Assembly: GCA_944385475.1 (NCBI GenBank)
Contig: CALWXJ010000008.1
Coordinates: 17,217-81,216 of the forward strand
Direction: 5' to 3'
Source: an uncultured Oscillospiraceae bacterium
Lineage (GTDB): Bacteria; Bacillota; Clostridia; Oscillospirales; Oscillospiraceae
Length of the DNA stretch: 64,000 nt
Under the pieces are notes generated by a model, which had not been told where the DNA came from, made no database searches, and saw nothing but the letters and a program-made list of their open reading frames with translations. Each line of letters starts with the position of its first letter. The stretch's first letter is position 1. A program made the translations under genes and the position numbers. This document shows, in pieces, positions 9,011 to 17,032 of the stretch.

Positions 9011-10135
9011 ATGGCATTTGGATTGGAAACCGGGCCGGAGAATGTTGTAAAGATCAAAGTCATCGGTGTGGGCGGCGGCGGAAACAATGTGGTCAACCGC
9101 ATGGTCCGCAGCGGCACAAAGGGCGTGGACTTTGTGGCGGTGAATACCGATAAGCAGGCGCTGAATGTCTCCAGCGCCACCTATAAAATTCAAATCGGCG
9201 AAAAGCTGACCCATGGGCAGGGTGCCGGTGCCAATCCGGAAGTGGGCCGTAAGGCGGCGGAGGAGAGCCGCAACCAGATCGCCAAGGCGCTGGAGAATAC
9301 CGACATGGTGTTCATCACCGCGGGCATGGGCGGCGGTACGGGTACCGGCGGCGCCCCCATTGTGGCGGAGATCGCCAAGGAGATGGATATCCTCACCGTG
9401 GCAGTGGTGACGAAGCCCTTTGGCTTTGAGGGCCCCCGTCGTATGCGGGCCGCCGAGGAGGGCATCGCCGAGATGCGGGACAAGGTGGACTCCTTGGTGA
9501 TCATCCCCAATGAGCGCCTCAAGCATGCCACGGACCAGAAAATTACATTTGCCAATGCCTTTGAAATTGCGGATGACGTGCTGCGCCAGGCGGTGCAGTC
9601 CATTTCTGACCTCATCCGGGACACCGGCTTTATCAATCTGGATTTTGCCGATGTCACCGCCATCATGAAAAACGCCGGCATGGCCCACATGGGCGTGGGC
9701 CGGGCCGCCGGCAAGGGCAAGGCGGAAGAGGCCGCCAAGATGGCCATTTCCAGCCCCCTGCTGGAGACGTCCATCAACGGCGCCCGGGGCGTGCTGATCA
9801 ACGTCACCGGCTCCATGGATATCGGTCTGGAAGAGGTGGAGCAGGCCGCCAGCCTGGTGCAGGCCGCGGTCCATCCCGACGCCCTCACTATTTTCGGCGC
9901 CACGTTTGACGAGACGCTGGACGATGAGATCCGGGTCACCGTCATTGCCACCGGCTTTGATCAGGCGGCGCCTTCGTCGGAAACCGCTTCGGCTGGCTCC
10001 GCCGCCCAGGAGGGGGATGGAACTGCCCACGCCCGTCCGCCCCAGCCGCTGCAGGAAGGGGACGTGCCCAAGCCTCAGGAGGAAGAGGACGACCCCTTTG
10101 GCGACATTTTCAAAATTTTCAGCCGCAGAGATTGA
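9011..10135 (+). CDS. ftsZ: Cell division GTPase FtsZ
   Basis: Tubulin homologue that forms the Z ring. The 374 aa include the N-terminal GVGGGGNN nucleotide loop, the tubulin signature GGGTGTGG near residues 108-115, and NADFADV-type T7-loop residues ([11 protein letters not shown]). After the core comes an acidic and proline-rich linker and a terminal peptide [14 protein letters not shown], the usual docking site for division proteins. Start 9011 is preferred to 8990 because AGGAGG lies at 8998-9003. No ftsA lies directly upstream, unlike Bacillus. Confidence 0.97.
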   Translation: MAFGLETGPENVVKIKVIGVGGGGNNVVNRMVRSGTKGVDFVAVNTDKQALNVSSATYKIQIGEKLTHGQGAGANPEVGRKAAEESRNQIAKALENTDMVFITAGMGGGTGTGGAPIVAEIAKEMDILTVAVVTKPFGFEGPRRMRAAEEGIAEMRDKVDSLVIIPNERLKHATDQKITFANAFEIADDVLRQAVQSISDLIRDTGFINLDFADVTAIMKNAGMAHMGVGRAAGKGKAEEAAKMAISSPLLETSINGARGVLINVTGSMDIGLEEVEQAASLVQAAVHPDALTIFGATFDETLDDEIRVTVIATGFDQAAPSSETASAGSAAQEGDGTAHARPPQPLQEGDVPKPQEEEDDPFGDIFKIFSRRD

Positions 10136-10145
10136 AAAAAGTTGG

Positions 10146-10179
10146 AAAACCCCGCAGGAATTGGCCTGCGGGGTTTTTT
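10146..10179 (+). terminator. Rho-independent terminator of ftsZ
   Basis: A 13-bp stem (AAAACCCCGCAGG and its complement) with a 6-base loop and a run of T, 10 bp after the ftsZ stop. It closes the dcw transcript before spoIVB. Confidence 0.9.
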
Positions 10180-10313
10180 CGCGCCCGGATTTTTCGCATC
10201 TGTCAAACCCTGCCATGGCGGGATTGGGGCAAATTGACGGGTCTTTGATTTCGCGCAATGCAGATGATAAACGTGCCGGCGGTCCACCGCCGACAATTTT
10301 TAAAAATGAGGTG

Positions 10314-11339
10314 ATGGTTTTGCATGATCCATCTCAACCGTCAAGGCGACGGCTGTGCCGGATGGCGGCTCTGGCACTGGCCTGCCTGCTCTGTATGGGA
10401 ACGACCGCTATGGCCACCGAAACACGCATGCTGGTGCCGGTAGGGCACACAGTGGGCATTAAACTCTTCGCCCGGGGCGTGGTGGTGGTGAAGGCACCGG
10501 AGAGCGGGACTCCCGCAAAAAGCTGCGGTCTGCGCAGCGGGGACGTCATCGTCTCCTGCGGAGGAGATACGGTGACCTCCACGGAACAGTTCCGCACGCT
10601 TCTGCAAGAAAGCGGAGGAGACGCAACAGACCTGCAAGTCCGCCGCGGCGGGGAACGGGTGATATTGTCGGTAGAACCGGAGTGCAACGCTGACGGTGAA
10701 TACGCCATTGGCGCCTGGATCCGCGACAGCATGGCCGGCATCGGGACCATGACGTATTATGACCCTGCCACAGGGGCGTTTGGAGCTCTGGGGCACGGAG
10801 TCACCGATGTGGATACCGCGCAGCTGATGCCCTTTGGCAATGGATCCATTTTGCCCTCTTCCGTGAAAGCGGTCAAAAAGGGAGTCTCCGGACAAGCCGG
10901 TGAACTGAAGGGAGATTTTGTGCTGACGGAGGATCTTGGCCCCTTGTATGCCAACACATCCTGCGGTGTATTCGGGAAATTGGAGGCAGCGGACTACGAT
11001 CCTGTGGAAAATGAGGCGCTCCCTGTGGGACAGCCCCAGGTGGGACCTGCAGCGATCCGCGCCAACGTGGATGGAGACAGCGTTGAAGAGTATGACATTG
11101 AAATTTTGCAGACCCTTCCCAAGGCGCAGGATGGACGGGAGCTGGTGCTCCAGGTGACGGACCCGGATCTGATCGCCCAGACAGGCGGAATTGTCCAGGG
11201 CATGAGCGGAAGCCCGATTTTGCAAAATGGAAAGATCGTGGGAGCCGTGACACATGTTTTGCTCAATGACCCAACAAAAGGATATGGAATTTTCATTGAA
11301 ACTATGCTTAATACCGGGGACACGGTAGCCGCCGGTTAA
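10314..11339 (+). CDS. spoIVB: SpoIVB peptidase (S55 family)
   Basis: Sporulation serine protease secreted from the forespore to trigger processing of pro-sigma-K. About 341 aa: basic N-terminus and signal anchor (ALALACLLCMGTTAMA), a PDZ domain at about 50-125, then the S55 domain with HGVTDVD (His) and GMSGSPI (catalytic Ser). It is shorter than the Bacillus protein (about 426 aa). The start is uncertain: GAGGTG abuts the ATG at 10314, while a TTG at 10320 has ideal spacing to it and may be the true start. spoIVB followed by spo0A is a conserved order in endospore formers. Confidence 0.92.
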   Translation: MVLHDPSQPSRRRLCRMAALALACLLCMGTTAMATETRMLVPVGHTVGIKLFARGVVVVKAPESGTPAKSCGLRSGDVIVSCGGDTVTSTEQFRTLLQESGGDATDLQVRRGGERVILSVEPECNADGEYAIGAWIRDSMAGIGTMTYYDPATGAFGALGHGVTDVDTAQLMPFGNGSILPSSVKAVKKGVSGQAGELKGDFVLTEDLGPLYANTSCGVFGKLEAADYDPVENEALPVGQPQVGPAAIRANVDGDSVEEYDIEILQTLPKAQDGRELVLQVTDPDLIAQTGGIVQGMSGSPILQNGKIVGAVTHVLLNDPTKGYGIFIETMLNTGDTVAAG

Positions 11340-11373
11340 AAAAGCGGATGGGCCATGCCCATCCGCTTTTTTA
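11338..11373. terminator. Bidirectional terminator between spoIVB and the Nudix gene
   Basis: A perfect GCGGATGGGC/GCCCATCCGC stem with a run of A before and a run of T after, so it can serve both convergent genes. Confidence 0.88.
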
Positions 11374-11405
11374 TGATCCGTCCACAGGGATTTTTCGAAA
11401 AAATA

Positions 11406-11990
11406 TCAAAAGAATAAGCCCAAGGAAGCCGGGGGAAAACACCGCAGCTTTTCGTTGAGCTTTTCATAGACTCTTTGGCGCATCCAGGGCTCACTGGAGG
11501 CTGCCACTGCCTCTTCCCGGGAAAACCAGGCCACAGCGCTGTTTTCGCCTTTTTTGGGACGAATGGGAGAAGAAGGGTCCGCCTCCAGCAAAAAGGTGAC
11601 ATTGAGATGCAGGTGGGAGGGGACATAGATGCCCCGCTTTTCGTGACCATCCACAGTCAGGATCTCAAGGGAGTAGAGGTCCCGGGTCACCGGATGCACC
11701 GGGAAGACCCCGCTCTCCTCTGTCACTTCCCGCACAGCCACAGACAATAGGTCCCGCTCCCCATCGGCATGTCCCCCCAGCCAGGACCAGGATTGAAAAA
11801 GGTTGTGATAGGCCATCAGTACTTTGCTGCGGTCAGGGCTGACCACCCAGGCCGAGGCAGTAAAGTGAGCGCCGTTTTCCCGGCCATAGAGGGGCTGGCC
11901 GGAGCGCAGTAGGTGCAGCAGTTCCTCCCGGTCCGCTGCCTCCTGCTGGTTCCAGGGCAGATAGGCCTCCAAAATCGCGCAAAGATCCAT
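11406..11990 (-). CDS. Nudix hydrolase
   Basis: Predicted hydrolase of nucleoside diphosphates linked to another group; the exact substrate is unknown. The 194 aa contain a Nudix-box-like segment at about residues 71-94: GGHADGE, then REVTEESGV. Spacing in the box is one residue longer than the textbook form, as in the GGHADG subgroup. The start has GGAGG about 9 bp upstream. It lies between spoIVB and spo0A in the opposite direction, an insertion into an otherwise conserved pair. Confidence 0.82.
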   Translation of the reverse strand: MDLCAILEAYLPWNQQEAADREELLHLLRSGQPLYGRENGAHFTASAWVVSPDRSKVLMAYHNLFQSWSWLGGHADGERDLLSVAVREVTEESGVFPVHPVTRDLYSLEILTVDGHEKRGIYVPSHLHLNVTFLLEADPSSPIRPKKGENSAVAWFSREEAVAASSEPWMRQRVYEKLNEKLRCFPPASLGLFF

Positions 11991-12079
11991 GTTCTATCGC
12001 CTCCTTTTTTCAGTTTACCACGGCCTTAAGCGGTTGAAAAGTCTTTATTTGACGCAGAAAAAAGGTGTCACGAAAAAAG

Positions 12080-12086
12080 TGTCGAA
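12080..12086 (+). promoter_or_regulatory. 0A box upstream of spo0A
   Basis: TGTCGAA matches the Spo0A-P binding consensus (TGNCGAA) exactly. It lies 130 bp before the spo0A start and about 31 bp upstream of a possible -35. A second 6-of-7 match, TGACGAG, lies at 12161-12167. Autoregulation of spo0A by 0A boxes is known in Bacillus; here it is inferred from sequence. Confidence 0.55.
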
Positions 12087-12116
12087 TGATTTATGGAATT
12101 AATTTACAGTTAAACC

Positions 12117-12145
12117 TTGAAAAAATCGGAAGATTATGCTACTTT
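12117..12145 (+). promoter_or_regulatory. Possible spo0A promoter
   Basis: TTGAAA at 12117 and TACTTT at 12140 with a 17-bp spacer, in an AT-rich gap. A weak sigma-A match. No convincing sigma-H site was found. Confidence 0.35.
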
Positions 12146-12215
12146 ATAAAAAACGCGATTTGACGAGCTGTAAATCCGTCGCAAATCGAAACTATAGGAA
12201 AAGGACGGGGTTTCT

Positions 12216-12983
12216 ATGGAAGAGAACAAAACGGTATTGATAGCGGATGGCAATGAAGAGTTTCGTACCATGCTGCAGGAAATCACCGACAAGACGGAAC
12301 TGTTCACGGTGGCCGGCACTGCCCGGGACGGAGCGGAGGCTCTGCGCATGGCGGAAGAGCTGCGGCCGGATCTGCTGATCTTGGATGCGGTGCTGCCGGG
12401 AATGGACGGACTGGGCGTCTTGCGGGCTCTGCGGCAGAAGACGGAGCAGATGCCGAAGGTCATCATGGTTTCCGCGTTTAACACCGAGCCGGTTTTGACA
12501 GAGGCGGCGGAACTGGGCGTGAGCTATTTTCTGACCAAACCCTGTGCTGTGGAGACCCTGTTGGAGCGAATGGAGTCGTTGTTCGTGCAAAATCAGAAGG
12601 CAGAAGAGCTGGACGACGATGTGGAGCTGAAGAATCTCGTGACGTCGGTCATCCATGAGATCGGCGTGCCCGCCCATATCAAAGGCTATCAGTATTTGCG
12701 GGAGGCCATCATGATCACTGTGGCGGACATGGAAGTGATCAACGCGGTGACAAAGGTGCTGTATCCTGCCGTGGCCAAGCGCTTTGGCACCACGCCCTCC
12801 AGAGTGGAGCGGGCAATCCGCCATGCCATTGAGGTGGCGTGGGACCGGGGCGATCTGGAGACTTTGCAGAAATATTTTGGGTATACGGTTTCCAACGCCA
12901 AGGGCAAGCCCACCAACAGCGAGTTTATCGCCATGATCGCCGACCGGCTGACCCTGGGCCGCAAGAATGCCCGCCGGGCCTGA
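12216..12983 (+). CDS. spo0A: Sporulation master regulator Spo0A
   Basis: Phosphorelay response regulator that commits the cell to sporulation. The 255 aa have a receiver domain at about 5-125 with the phosphoacceptor at Asp57 ([13 protein letters not shown]) and the conserved Lys in FLTKP. The C-terminal Spo0A DNA-binding domain carries the signature stretches [12 protein letters not shown] and [14 protein letters not shown]. The length fits the family (about 260 aa). No kinase or phosphotransferase gene lies next to it, as is normal. Confidence 0.97.
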   Translation: MEENKTVLIADGNEEFRTMLQEITDKTELFTVAGTARDGAEALRMAEELRPDLLILDAVLPGMDGLGVLRALRQKTEQMPKVIMVSAFNTEPVLTEAAELGVSYFLTKPCAVETLLERMESLFVQNQKAEELDDDVELKNLVTSVIHEIGVPAHIKGYQYLREAIMITVADMEVINAVTKVLYPAVAKRFGTTPSRVERAIRHAIEVAWDRGDLETLQKYFGYTVSNAKGKPTNSEFIAMIADRLTLGRKNARRA

Positions 12984-13079
12984 GGGACGGACAGTCAGAA
13001 GTCTAGGCAGACAGCGGGGCAAAAAGGGCGGCAGATCCGCCGCTGACCCTATCCCACAGCGTCTTTTATGAAGAACAAG

Positions 13080-13121
13080 GACCCCCGGTTCATTGTACCC
13101 TGTATGCAATGAGCCGGGGGT
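13080..13121 (+). terminator. Hairpin downstream of spo0A, possible terminator
   Basis: ACCCCCGG..CATTG pairs with CAATG..CCGGGGGT around an 11-base loop. Only a short GTTTGT tract follows, so termination is uncertain. The 270-bp gap between spo0A and the next gene otherwise holds only the promoter listed next. Confidence 0.5.
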
Positions 13122-13147
13122 GTTTGTCGCTTTGTTAAAAAAGACAC

Positions 13148-13176
13148 TTGCGCCGGCGGCAAAAATTTGCTATCAT
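13148..13176 (+). promoter_or_regulatory. Sigma-A-type promoter of the small membrane protein gene
   Basis: TTGCGC at 13148 and TATCAT at 13171, spacer 17 bp, 82 bp before the start codon at 13258. Confidence 0.5.
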
Positions 13177-13257
13177 AAATCTACTGTGCCGCCAAGGCGC
13201 ACCGCTTTCCATCGGGCGGTGCGGCCCAGGCCTGAATCAGATCATAGGAGGAACTTC

Positions 13258-13614
13258 ATGCCGCATACGCTACACGACATGGAAGGGATGATCCAGGACT
13301 TGCGGGAAGGGCTTCGCGAAGAGGAACTTCTCTCCCGCAACCGACACAAACAGTGGGAAAGACCGATTTTATACCTGCGCAATCTTGCAGCGGCCATCGC
13401 CGGGGCTTTGTTTTTCCTGTCTCTTTTGCCCATGGATGCCGCCGCGTTTTTAAAAGGAGTGGCCTACTTTTTTGGCGCCGCCGCCTATCTCAGCGAGATC
13501 TTGCTTTTGACAGACTGCTTCTCTAACCGGGTGCCGCACTCGGAGATGTTTATGGCCTATTGCTTCGGCCCGATCTATTTATTGCTGGGTGTGAGCTATT
13601 TGGTGGGACATTGA
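13258..13614 (+). CDS. Small membrane protein of unknown function
   Basis: I do not recognise this 118-aa protein. The first 45 residues are charged and predicted cytoplasmic (MEGMIQDLREGLREEEL). About three hydrophobic segments follow, near 46-62, 66-88 and 95-115. The start at 13258 has a strong AGGAGG 7 bp upstream. The same frame is open further upstream but without a site. It stands alone between spo0A and a TSCPD gene. Confidence 0.7.
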   Translation: MPHTLHDMEGMIQDLREGLREEELLSRNRHKQWERPILYLRNLAAAIAGALFFLSLLPMDAAAFLKGVAYFFGAAAYLSEILLLTDCFSNRVPHSEMFMAYCFGPIYLLLGVSYLVGH

Positions 13615-13703
13615 GATCGCCTCCCTGGGGGAAAAGCGCTTGCTTTTTTAGGAGAGGCGTGGTATTTTAAAAAGAAAGTTTTTTGAGAAAAGAGGATCGA
13701 TCC

Positions 13704-13958
13704 ATGACTTATTCCTTCCGTCCCCGGGGCGTTTGCTCCCGGGAAATGCAAGTGGACCTGGACGACCAGGGCATCATTCAGGGGATGCGGGTTGTGGGGG
13801 GCTGCAACGGCAACCTGCAGGGTATCTCCTCCTTGGTAAAGGGGATGAGCGCGGAGGAGGCTATCCGTCGCCTCAAGGGCATCAACTGCGGCGGACGGGG
13901 CACGTCCTGTCCTGATCAGCTGGCCCTGGGACTGGAGGCCATTTTGGCCCAGAAGTAA
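13704..13958 (+). CDS. TSCPD domain-containing protein
   Basis: Short protein (84 aa) of the TSCPD family, named for the C-terminal TSCPDQL motif, which is visible near residues 70-76. A second cysteine sits in GGCNGNLQG near residue 33 and another in INCGGRG. These conserved cysteines suggest metal binding; family members are uncharacterised, and related domains occur at the end of class II ribonucleotide reductases. The start at 13704 has an AGAGGAT site. It ends at a strong terminator, so it is probably monocistronic. Confidence 0.8.
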   Translation: MTYSFRPRGVCSREMQVDLDDQGIIQGMRVVGGCNGNLQGISSLVKGMSAEEAIRRLKGINCGGRGTSCPDQLALGLEAILAQK

Positions 13959-13973
13959 CTGGGAAGACGCGTG

Positions 13974-14010
13974 AAAACAGCGGGAGCACAAAAGCTCCCG
14001 CTGTTTTTTT
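13974..14010 (+). terminator. Rho-independent terminator after the TSCPD gene
   Basis: AAAACAGCGGGAGC and its complement form a 14-bp stem with a 6-base loop, followed by seven T. Confidence 0.92.
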
Positions 14011-14116
14011 GTGGCAGGGTGCGGGCTTTGACATAGGATAAGATAGGGCGGCCGGCAGCAGGCCGGCAAAATAGGTCCGGCCACCCGGGCCCGTGCCCTG
14101 TGAAGGAGGGAAAGGG

Positions 14117-14557
14117 ATGGCCTATTCCGACCGAGAGCTGTTGGCCCGGTTGATCCAGTGCGAGGCGGGAGGCGAAGGGGACATCGGCATGAAAGCGGTG
14201 GCTGGGGTTGTGATGAACCGGGTGCATGCCAAGGGTGGGGAATATGCCCGGGTGGGGCAGGGCAGTATCCGCAACATTATCTTTCAGCCCTATCAGTTTG
14301 TCTGCGCCAGCGAGACGGAAAACGGTGTTTACAATCCCCAGAACATCTATAATATGCGGCCGGAGCAAATTCACTACGATATTGCCGATTGGGCCATTGC
14401 GGGAAACCGTGTGCCGGAGGTGGCGGAGTCGCTGTGGTTCTACAATCCCTTCGGCCCCCCGTGCCGCTCCCGGTTCCCGTCGGAGGTGGGGTACTGGCAG
14501 ACCCGGATCGGCGACCACTGCTTTTATAATCCCACAAATGCCTACTACAACACTTGA
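14117..14557 (+). CDS. cwlJ: Spore cortex-lytic enzyme CwlJ (SleB-type hydrolase)
   Basis: Hydrolase_2 enzyme predicted to degrade cortex peptidoglycan at germination. The 146 aa are essentially only the catalytic domain, with no signal peptide, as in CwlJ (142 aa in Bacillus) and unlike SleB. The catalytic region LIQCEAGGEGDIGMKAVAGV contains the conserved Glu near residue 17. The start follows AAGGAGGG. The next gene encodes a GerQ-like protein, and cwlJ-gerQ is the known Bacillus pairing, which decides the name. Confidence 0.88.
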   Translation: MAYSDRELLARLIQCEAGGEGDIGMKAVAGVVMNRVHAKGGEYARVGQGSIRNIIFQPYQFVCASETENGVYNPQNIYNMRPEQIHYDIADWAIAGNRVPEVAESLWFYNPFGPPCRSRFPSEVGYWQTRIGDHCFYNPTNAYYNT

Positions 14558-14565
14558 AAGGTGTC

Positions 14566-15087
14566 ATGATCATGCAGATGCGAACAAATTACATGCCGCC
14601 CTCTGGCGGCCGCGGCCCTGCGGGGCAGGACTGGTCCGGGGAAGTGACTCCAGAGCCCCGGATTCCCGTAAATACCGCTGCGGCGGATGGATCTGAGAGC
14701 TGGGACAGCGGCGGGCTCATTACCAGCCGGGGCACCAGCAGTTTACCGGAGAATTGGAACCGTGAGGGGGAGGTGTCCATGCGTAACGGCCTGCCCATGG
14801 ATGTCATCAACAACCCCACCACCACCCAGGAGGCCTATCAGGGATCTTTGCGGGCCATGCTCTCCCGCTATGTAGGGAACTTCATTGTGGCCACCTTCCT
14901 GGTGGGCACCCAGAACACCGTCTCCTGGGAGGGGATCTTGTACGATGTGGGCAACGATTACATGACCATTTACCAAGCCGCCCGGGAGCGCTATATCGTC
15001 ACAGACATCTACTCTTTGAAGTATATTGAGTTTTACGACACCCGCAAGCGGGAGATGTGTAACACACTTATGCGGGAACGGGGCTGA
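14566..15087 (+). CDS. gerQ: Spore coat protein GerQ-like
   Basis: Coat protein that CwlJ needs for correct localisation in Bacillus spores. 173 aa: a variable N-terminal half rich in Gly, Pro and Ser, then a conserved domain at about 90-160 (SWEGILYDVGNDYMTIYQA, then YIVTDIYSLKYIEF) that matches the GerQ beta-rich core. The start is either 14566 or 14572, just after the cwlJ stop, so translation is coupled. Only the C-terminal half supports the family call. Confidence 0.82.
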   Translation: MIMQMRTNYMPPSGGRGPAGQDWSGEVTPEPRIPVNTAAADGSESWDSGGLITSRGTSSLPENWNREGEVSMRNGLPMDVINNPTTTQEAYQGSLRAMLSRYVGNFIVATFLVGTQNTVSWEGILYDVGNDYMTIYQAARERYIVTDIYSLKYIEFYDTRKREMCNTLMRERG

Positions 15088-15098
15088 GCGGCCAAAAA

Positions 15099-15130
15099 AA
15101 TGAGACTGCCTAAGGCAGTCTCATTTTTTA
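15099..15130. terminator. Bidirectional terminator between gerQ and the carboxypeptidase gene
   Basis: TGAGACTGCC-TAA-GGCAGTCTCA with A-run and T-run flanks. It serves both convergent genes. Confidence 0.92.
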
Positions 15131-15139
15131 TTGACAACT

Positions 15140-16492
15140 TCAGCGCCGGCGGCCCCGGTAATTGCGGCGGTGGGAGGATACGCTGTGACCATAGCGGTAA
15201 CGGCGGCGGCCAAAGATAATGCGCCAACCCACCAGCACCAGGATCAGTACCACCAGCAGAGCCAGGACGATGCGTACTGCGGTGTGGGAGAAGAAGTCCT
15301 GCACGTTTTTCCAGAATACCATCAGCCCGTCGGCCTCCACATCCGTCAGGGCCAGCAGATCCACCGTGGCATAGATGGTGTCGCCATAGCTGAGCTGGAT
15401 ACTGCCCAGGACCTGCCCCGCCTGTACAGGAGCCTCCACCGGCTCCTGGAGGACGATGGTCCGCTCCAGGTCCTCCGGCGTCAGGTCTTTGGGGAAGAGA
15501 ACCTCCACATCCTCTGCGGGATGGACTGTGACATGATCCATCTTGGACAGAGTCACCGCCACCTCCTGCACAGGGTCTTTTGCCTCCAGGATGGTCTGAT
15601 AGGAGAAGTTATCAAATCCGTAGTTGAACATCCGGGTGGTTTCAGAAAAGCTGCGGATATTGCCAACGCCATTTTCCTCCACCCGCTCAGCGCCTAAAAT
15701 AACACTGATAAAGTGCATGCTGCCCCGGATCGCGGAGGAGACCAGGCAGTAGCCGGCCTCATCGGTGGAGCCGGTCTTGATGCCGTGGGCCTCCGTGTTG
15801 CGGTAGCCGATGACCCGCCAGTTGGAAAGCAGGTGGTTGGTGGTCCAGTAGTTCCGCTCCTCGCTCATGTTGGTGGCGGGGATCACCACGTGGGCCGTGT
15901 CGCAAAATGTCATGAAGTCGGGATATTCCATGGCCGCCTGAGTGATGAGATACATGTCATAGGCGGAGGTATAGTGCTGAGGGTCGTGGAGGCCATTGGT
16001 GTTGGCAAAGTGCGTGTTGACGCAGCCCAGCTCCCGGGCTTTTGCGTTCATAGCGTCCACAAAATCCTCCACCGTGCCGCACACTGCCTCAGCCAGGATA
16101 TTGCACGCTTCGTTGGCGGAGACCACCAGCATGCAGTACATGAGGTTGCGCACCGTCATGATCTCTCCGGCCTTGATGCCGGCGGTACTGCCGTCGGCGG
16201 AGAGGCCTTCCATGGCAGAGGAGGAGGCGGTGATCTCCTGGTCCAGGGAGAGCGTTCCCGCGTCAACGGCCTCCAGGGTCAAAAGGGCGGTCATGATCTT
16301 GGTGAGGCTTGCGGGGTAGAGCTCCTGGTGTTCATTTTTGGCATAGACCACGGCGCCGGTGTTGGCGTCCACCAGCAAGGCGGCCTTGGCCAGGATGTCC
16401 GGATCGTCCAATGCGGCGGCGGAAGGGGGTGCCCAAAGGCTCAGCACCAGGGCGGCAAACAAAAAAACAGAGAAAAAGCGTCGTGTTTTCAT
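15140..16492 (-). CDS. dacF: D-alanyl-D-alanine carboxypeptidase (DacF/DacB type)
   Basis: Low-molecular-weight PBP that trims the terminal D-Ala of stem peptides. 450 aa: signal peptide at about 1-27, S11 domain with SLTK, SANEACN and KTGSTDEAG, a PBP5-type C-terminal beta domain, then a membrane helix near 405-425 and a very basic tail (GRRRYRYGH onwards). The C-terminal helix anchors it outside the membrane. DacF versus DacB cannot be fixed by sequence alone; nearby cwlJ-gerQ and spmAB hint at a cortex role. It is transcribed alone. Confidence 0.88.
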   Translation of the reverse strand: MKTRRFFSVFLFAALVLSLWAPPSAAALDDPDILAKAALLVDANTGAVVYAKNEHQELYPASLTKIMTALLTLEAVDAGTLSLDQEITASSSAMEGLSADGSTAGIKAGEIMTVRNLMYCMLVVSANEACNILAEAVCGTVEDFVDAMNAKARELGCVNTHFANTNGLHDPQHYTSAYDMYLITQAAMEYPDFMTFCDTAHVVIPATNMSEERNYWTTNHLLSNWRVIGYRNTEAHGIKTGSTDEAGYCLVSSAIRGSMHFISVILGAERVEENGVGNIRSFSETTRMFNYGFDNFSYQTILEAKDPVQEVAVTLSKMDHVTVHPAEDVEVLFPKDLTPEDLERTIVLQEPVEAPVQAGQVLGSIQLSYGDTIYATVDLLALTDVEADGLMVFWKNVQDFFSHTAVRIVLALLVVLILVLVGWRIIFGRRRYRYGHSVSSHRRNYRGRRR

Positions 16493-16648
16493 TTCTATCT
16501 CCGTGATTCTATGATATAATGATGTATCTGCCGGGGCCTGTCCCCCTTGATGGCGGGGAAAAGCGCCCGGGAACAGGAACGGTTCCGGGATCCCGGCGGG
16601 AGTGGATGTTAAAAATCAGTATAGCAAAAATTCCGGAGGAGTTCAACC

Positions 16649-17032
16649 GTGAGAGAAAAAGTAAAAGCTGCAAAAACAGAAATTTTTCTCATGGCGCTGA
16701 CGGCAATTTTCCTCTGCAGCCTGACCGTGCTGGCGCTTCGGGACCGGCGGGCCACCCAGGCGCAGGATCTGGTGGTGGAGACAGAGGTGGAGGTTCCCCA
16801 GGAGGAGGTGCTTCCGGATCTGACGCCGCTGGATCTGAATACTGCCACAGCTGAGGAACTGGATACGCTGCCGGGCATCGGTCCGGAGCTGGCCCGGCGC
16901 ATTTTGGAGTACCGGGAGGAGCATGGGCCGTTTACATCCGTGGAGGAGCTTTTGAACGTCTCCGGGATTGGAGAGGCGAAGCTGGCGGATCTGGAAGGAC
17001 GGGTACAGGTGACCGGGGGAGGTACGGAATGA
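16649..17032 (+). CDS. Helix-hairpin-helix protein, ComEA-like
   Basis: 127-aa protein with one N-terminal membrane anchor (about 12-29), a short acidic linker, and two HhH motifs at about 68-125 (LPGIGPELARRI and VSGIGEAKLADLEG). ComEA binds DNA outside the membrane during uptake; the layout fits, but no comEB or comEC follows. The GTG start has GGAGGAG 7 bp upstream. Its stop overlaps the response-regulator start by 4 bp (ATGA), so it belongs to that operon. Confidence 0.8.
   Translation: MREKVKAAKTEIFLMALTAIFLCSLTVLALRDRRATQAQDLVVETEVEVPQEEVLPDLTPLDLNTATAEELDTLPGIGPELARRILEYREEHGPFTSVEELLNVSGIGEAKLADLEGRVQVTGGGTE

Noticed and set aside
9906-10313. Upstream extension of spoIVB into ftsZ and its terminator
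   Set aside because: It crosses a strong terminator and overlaps ftsZ in another frame; the signal peptide begins after 10314.
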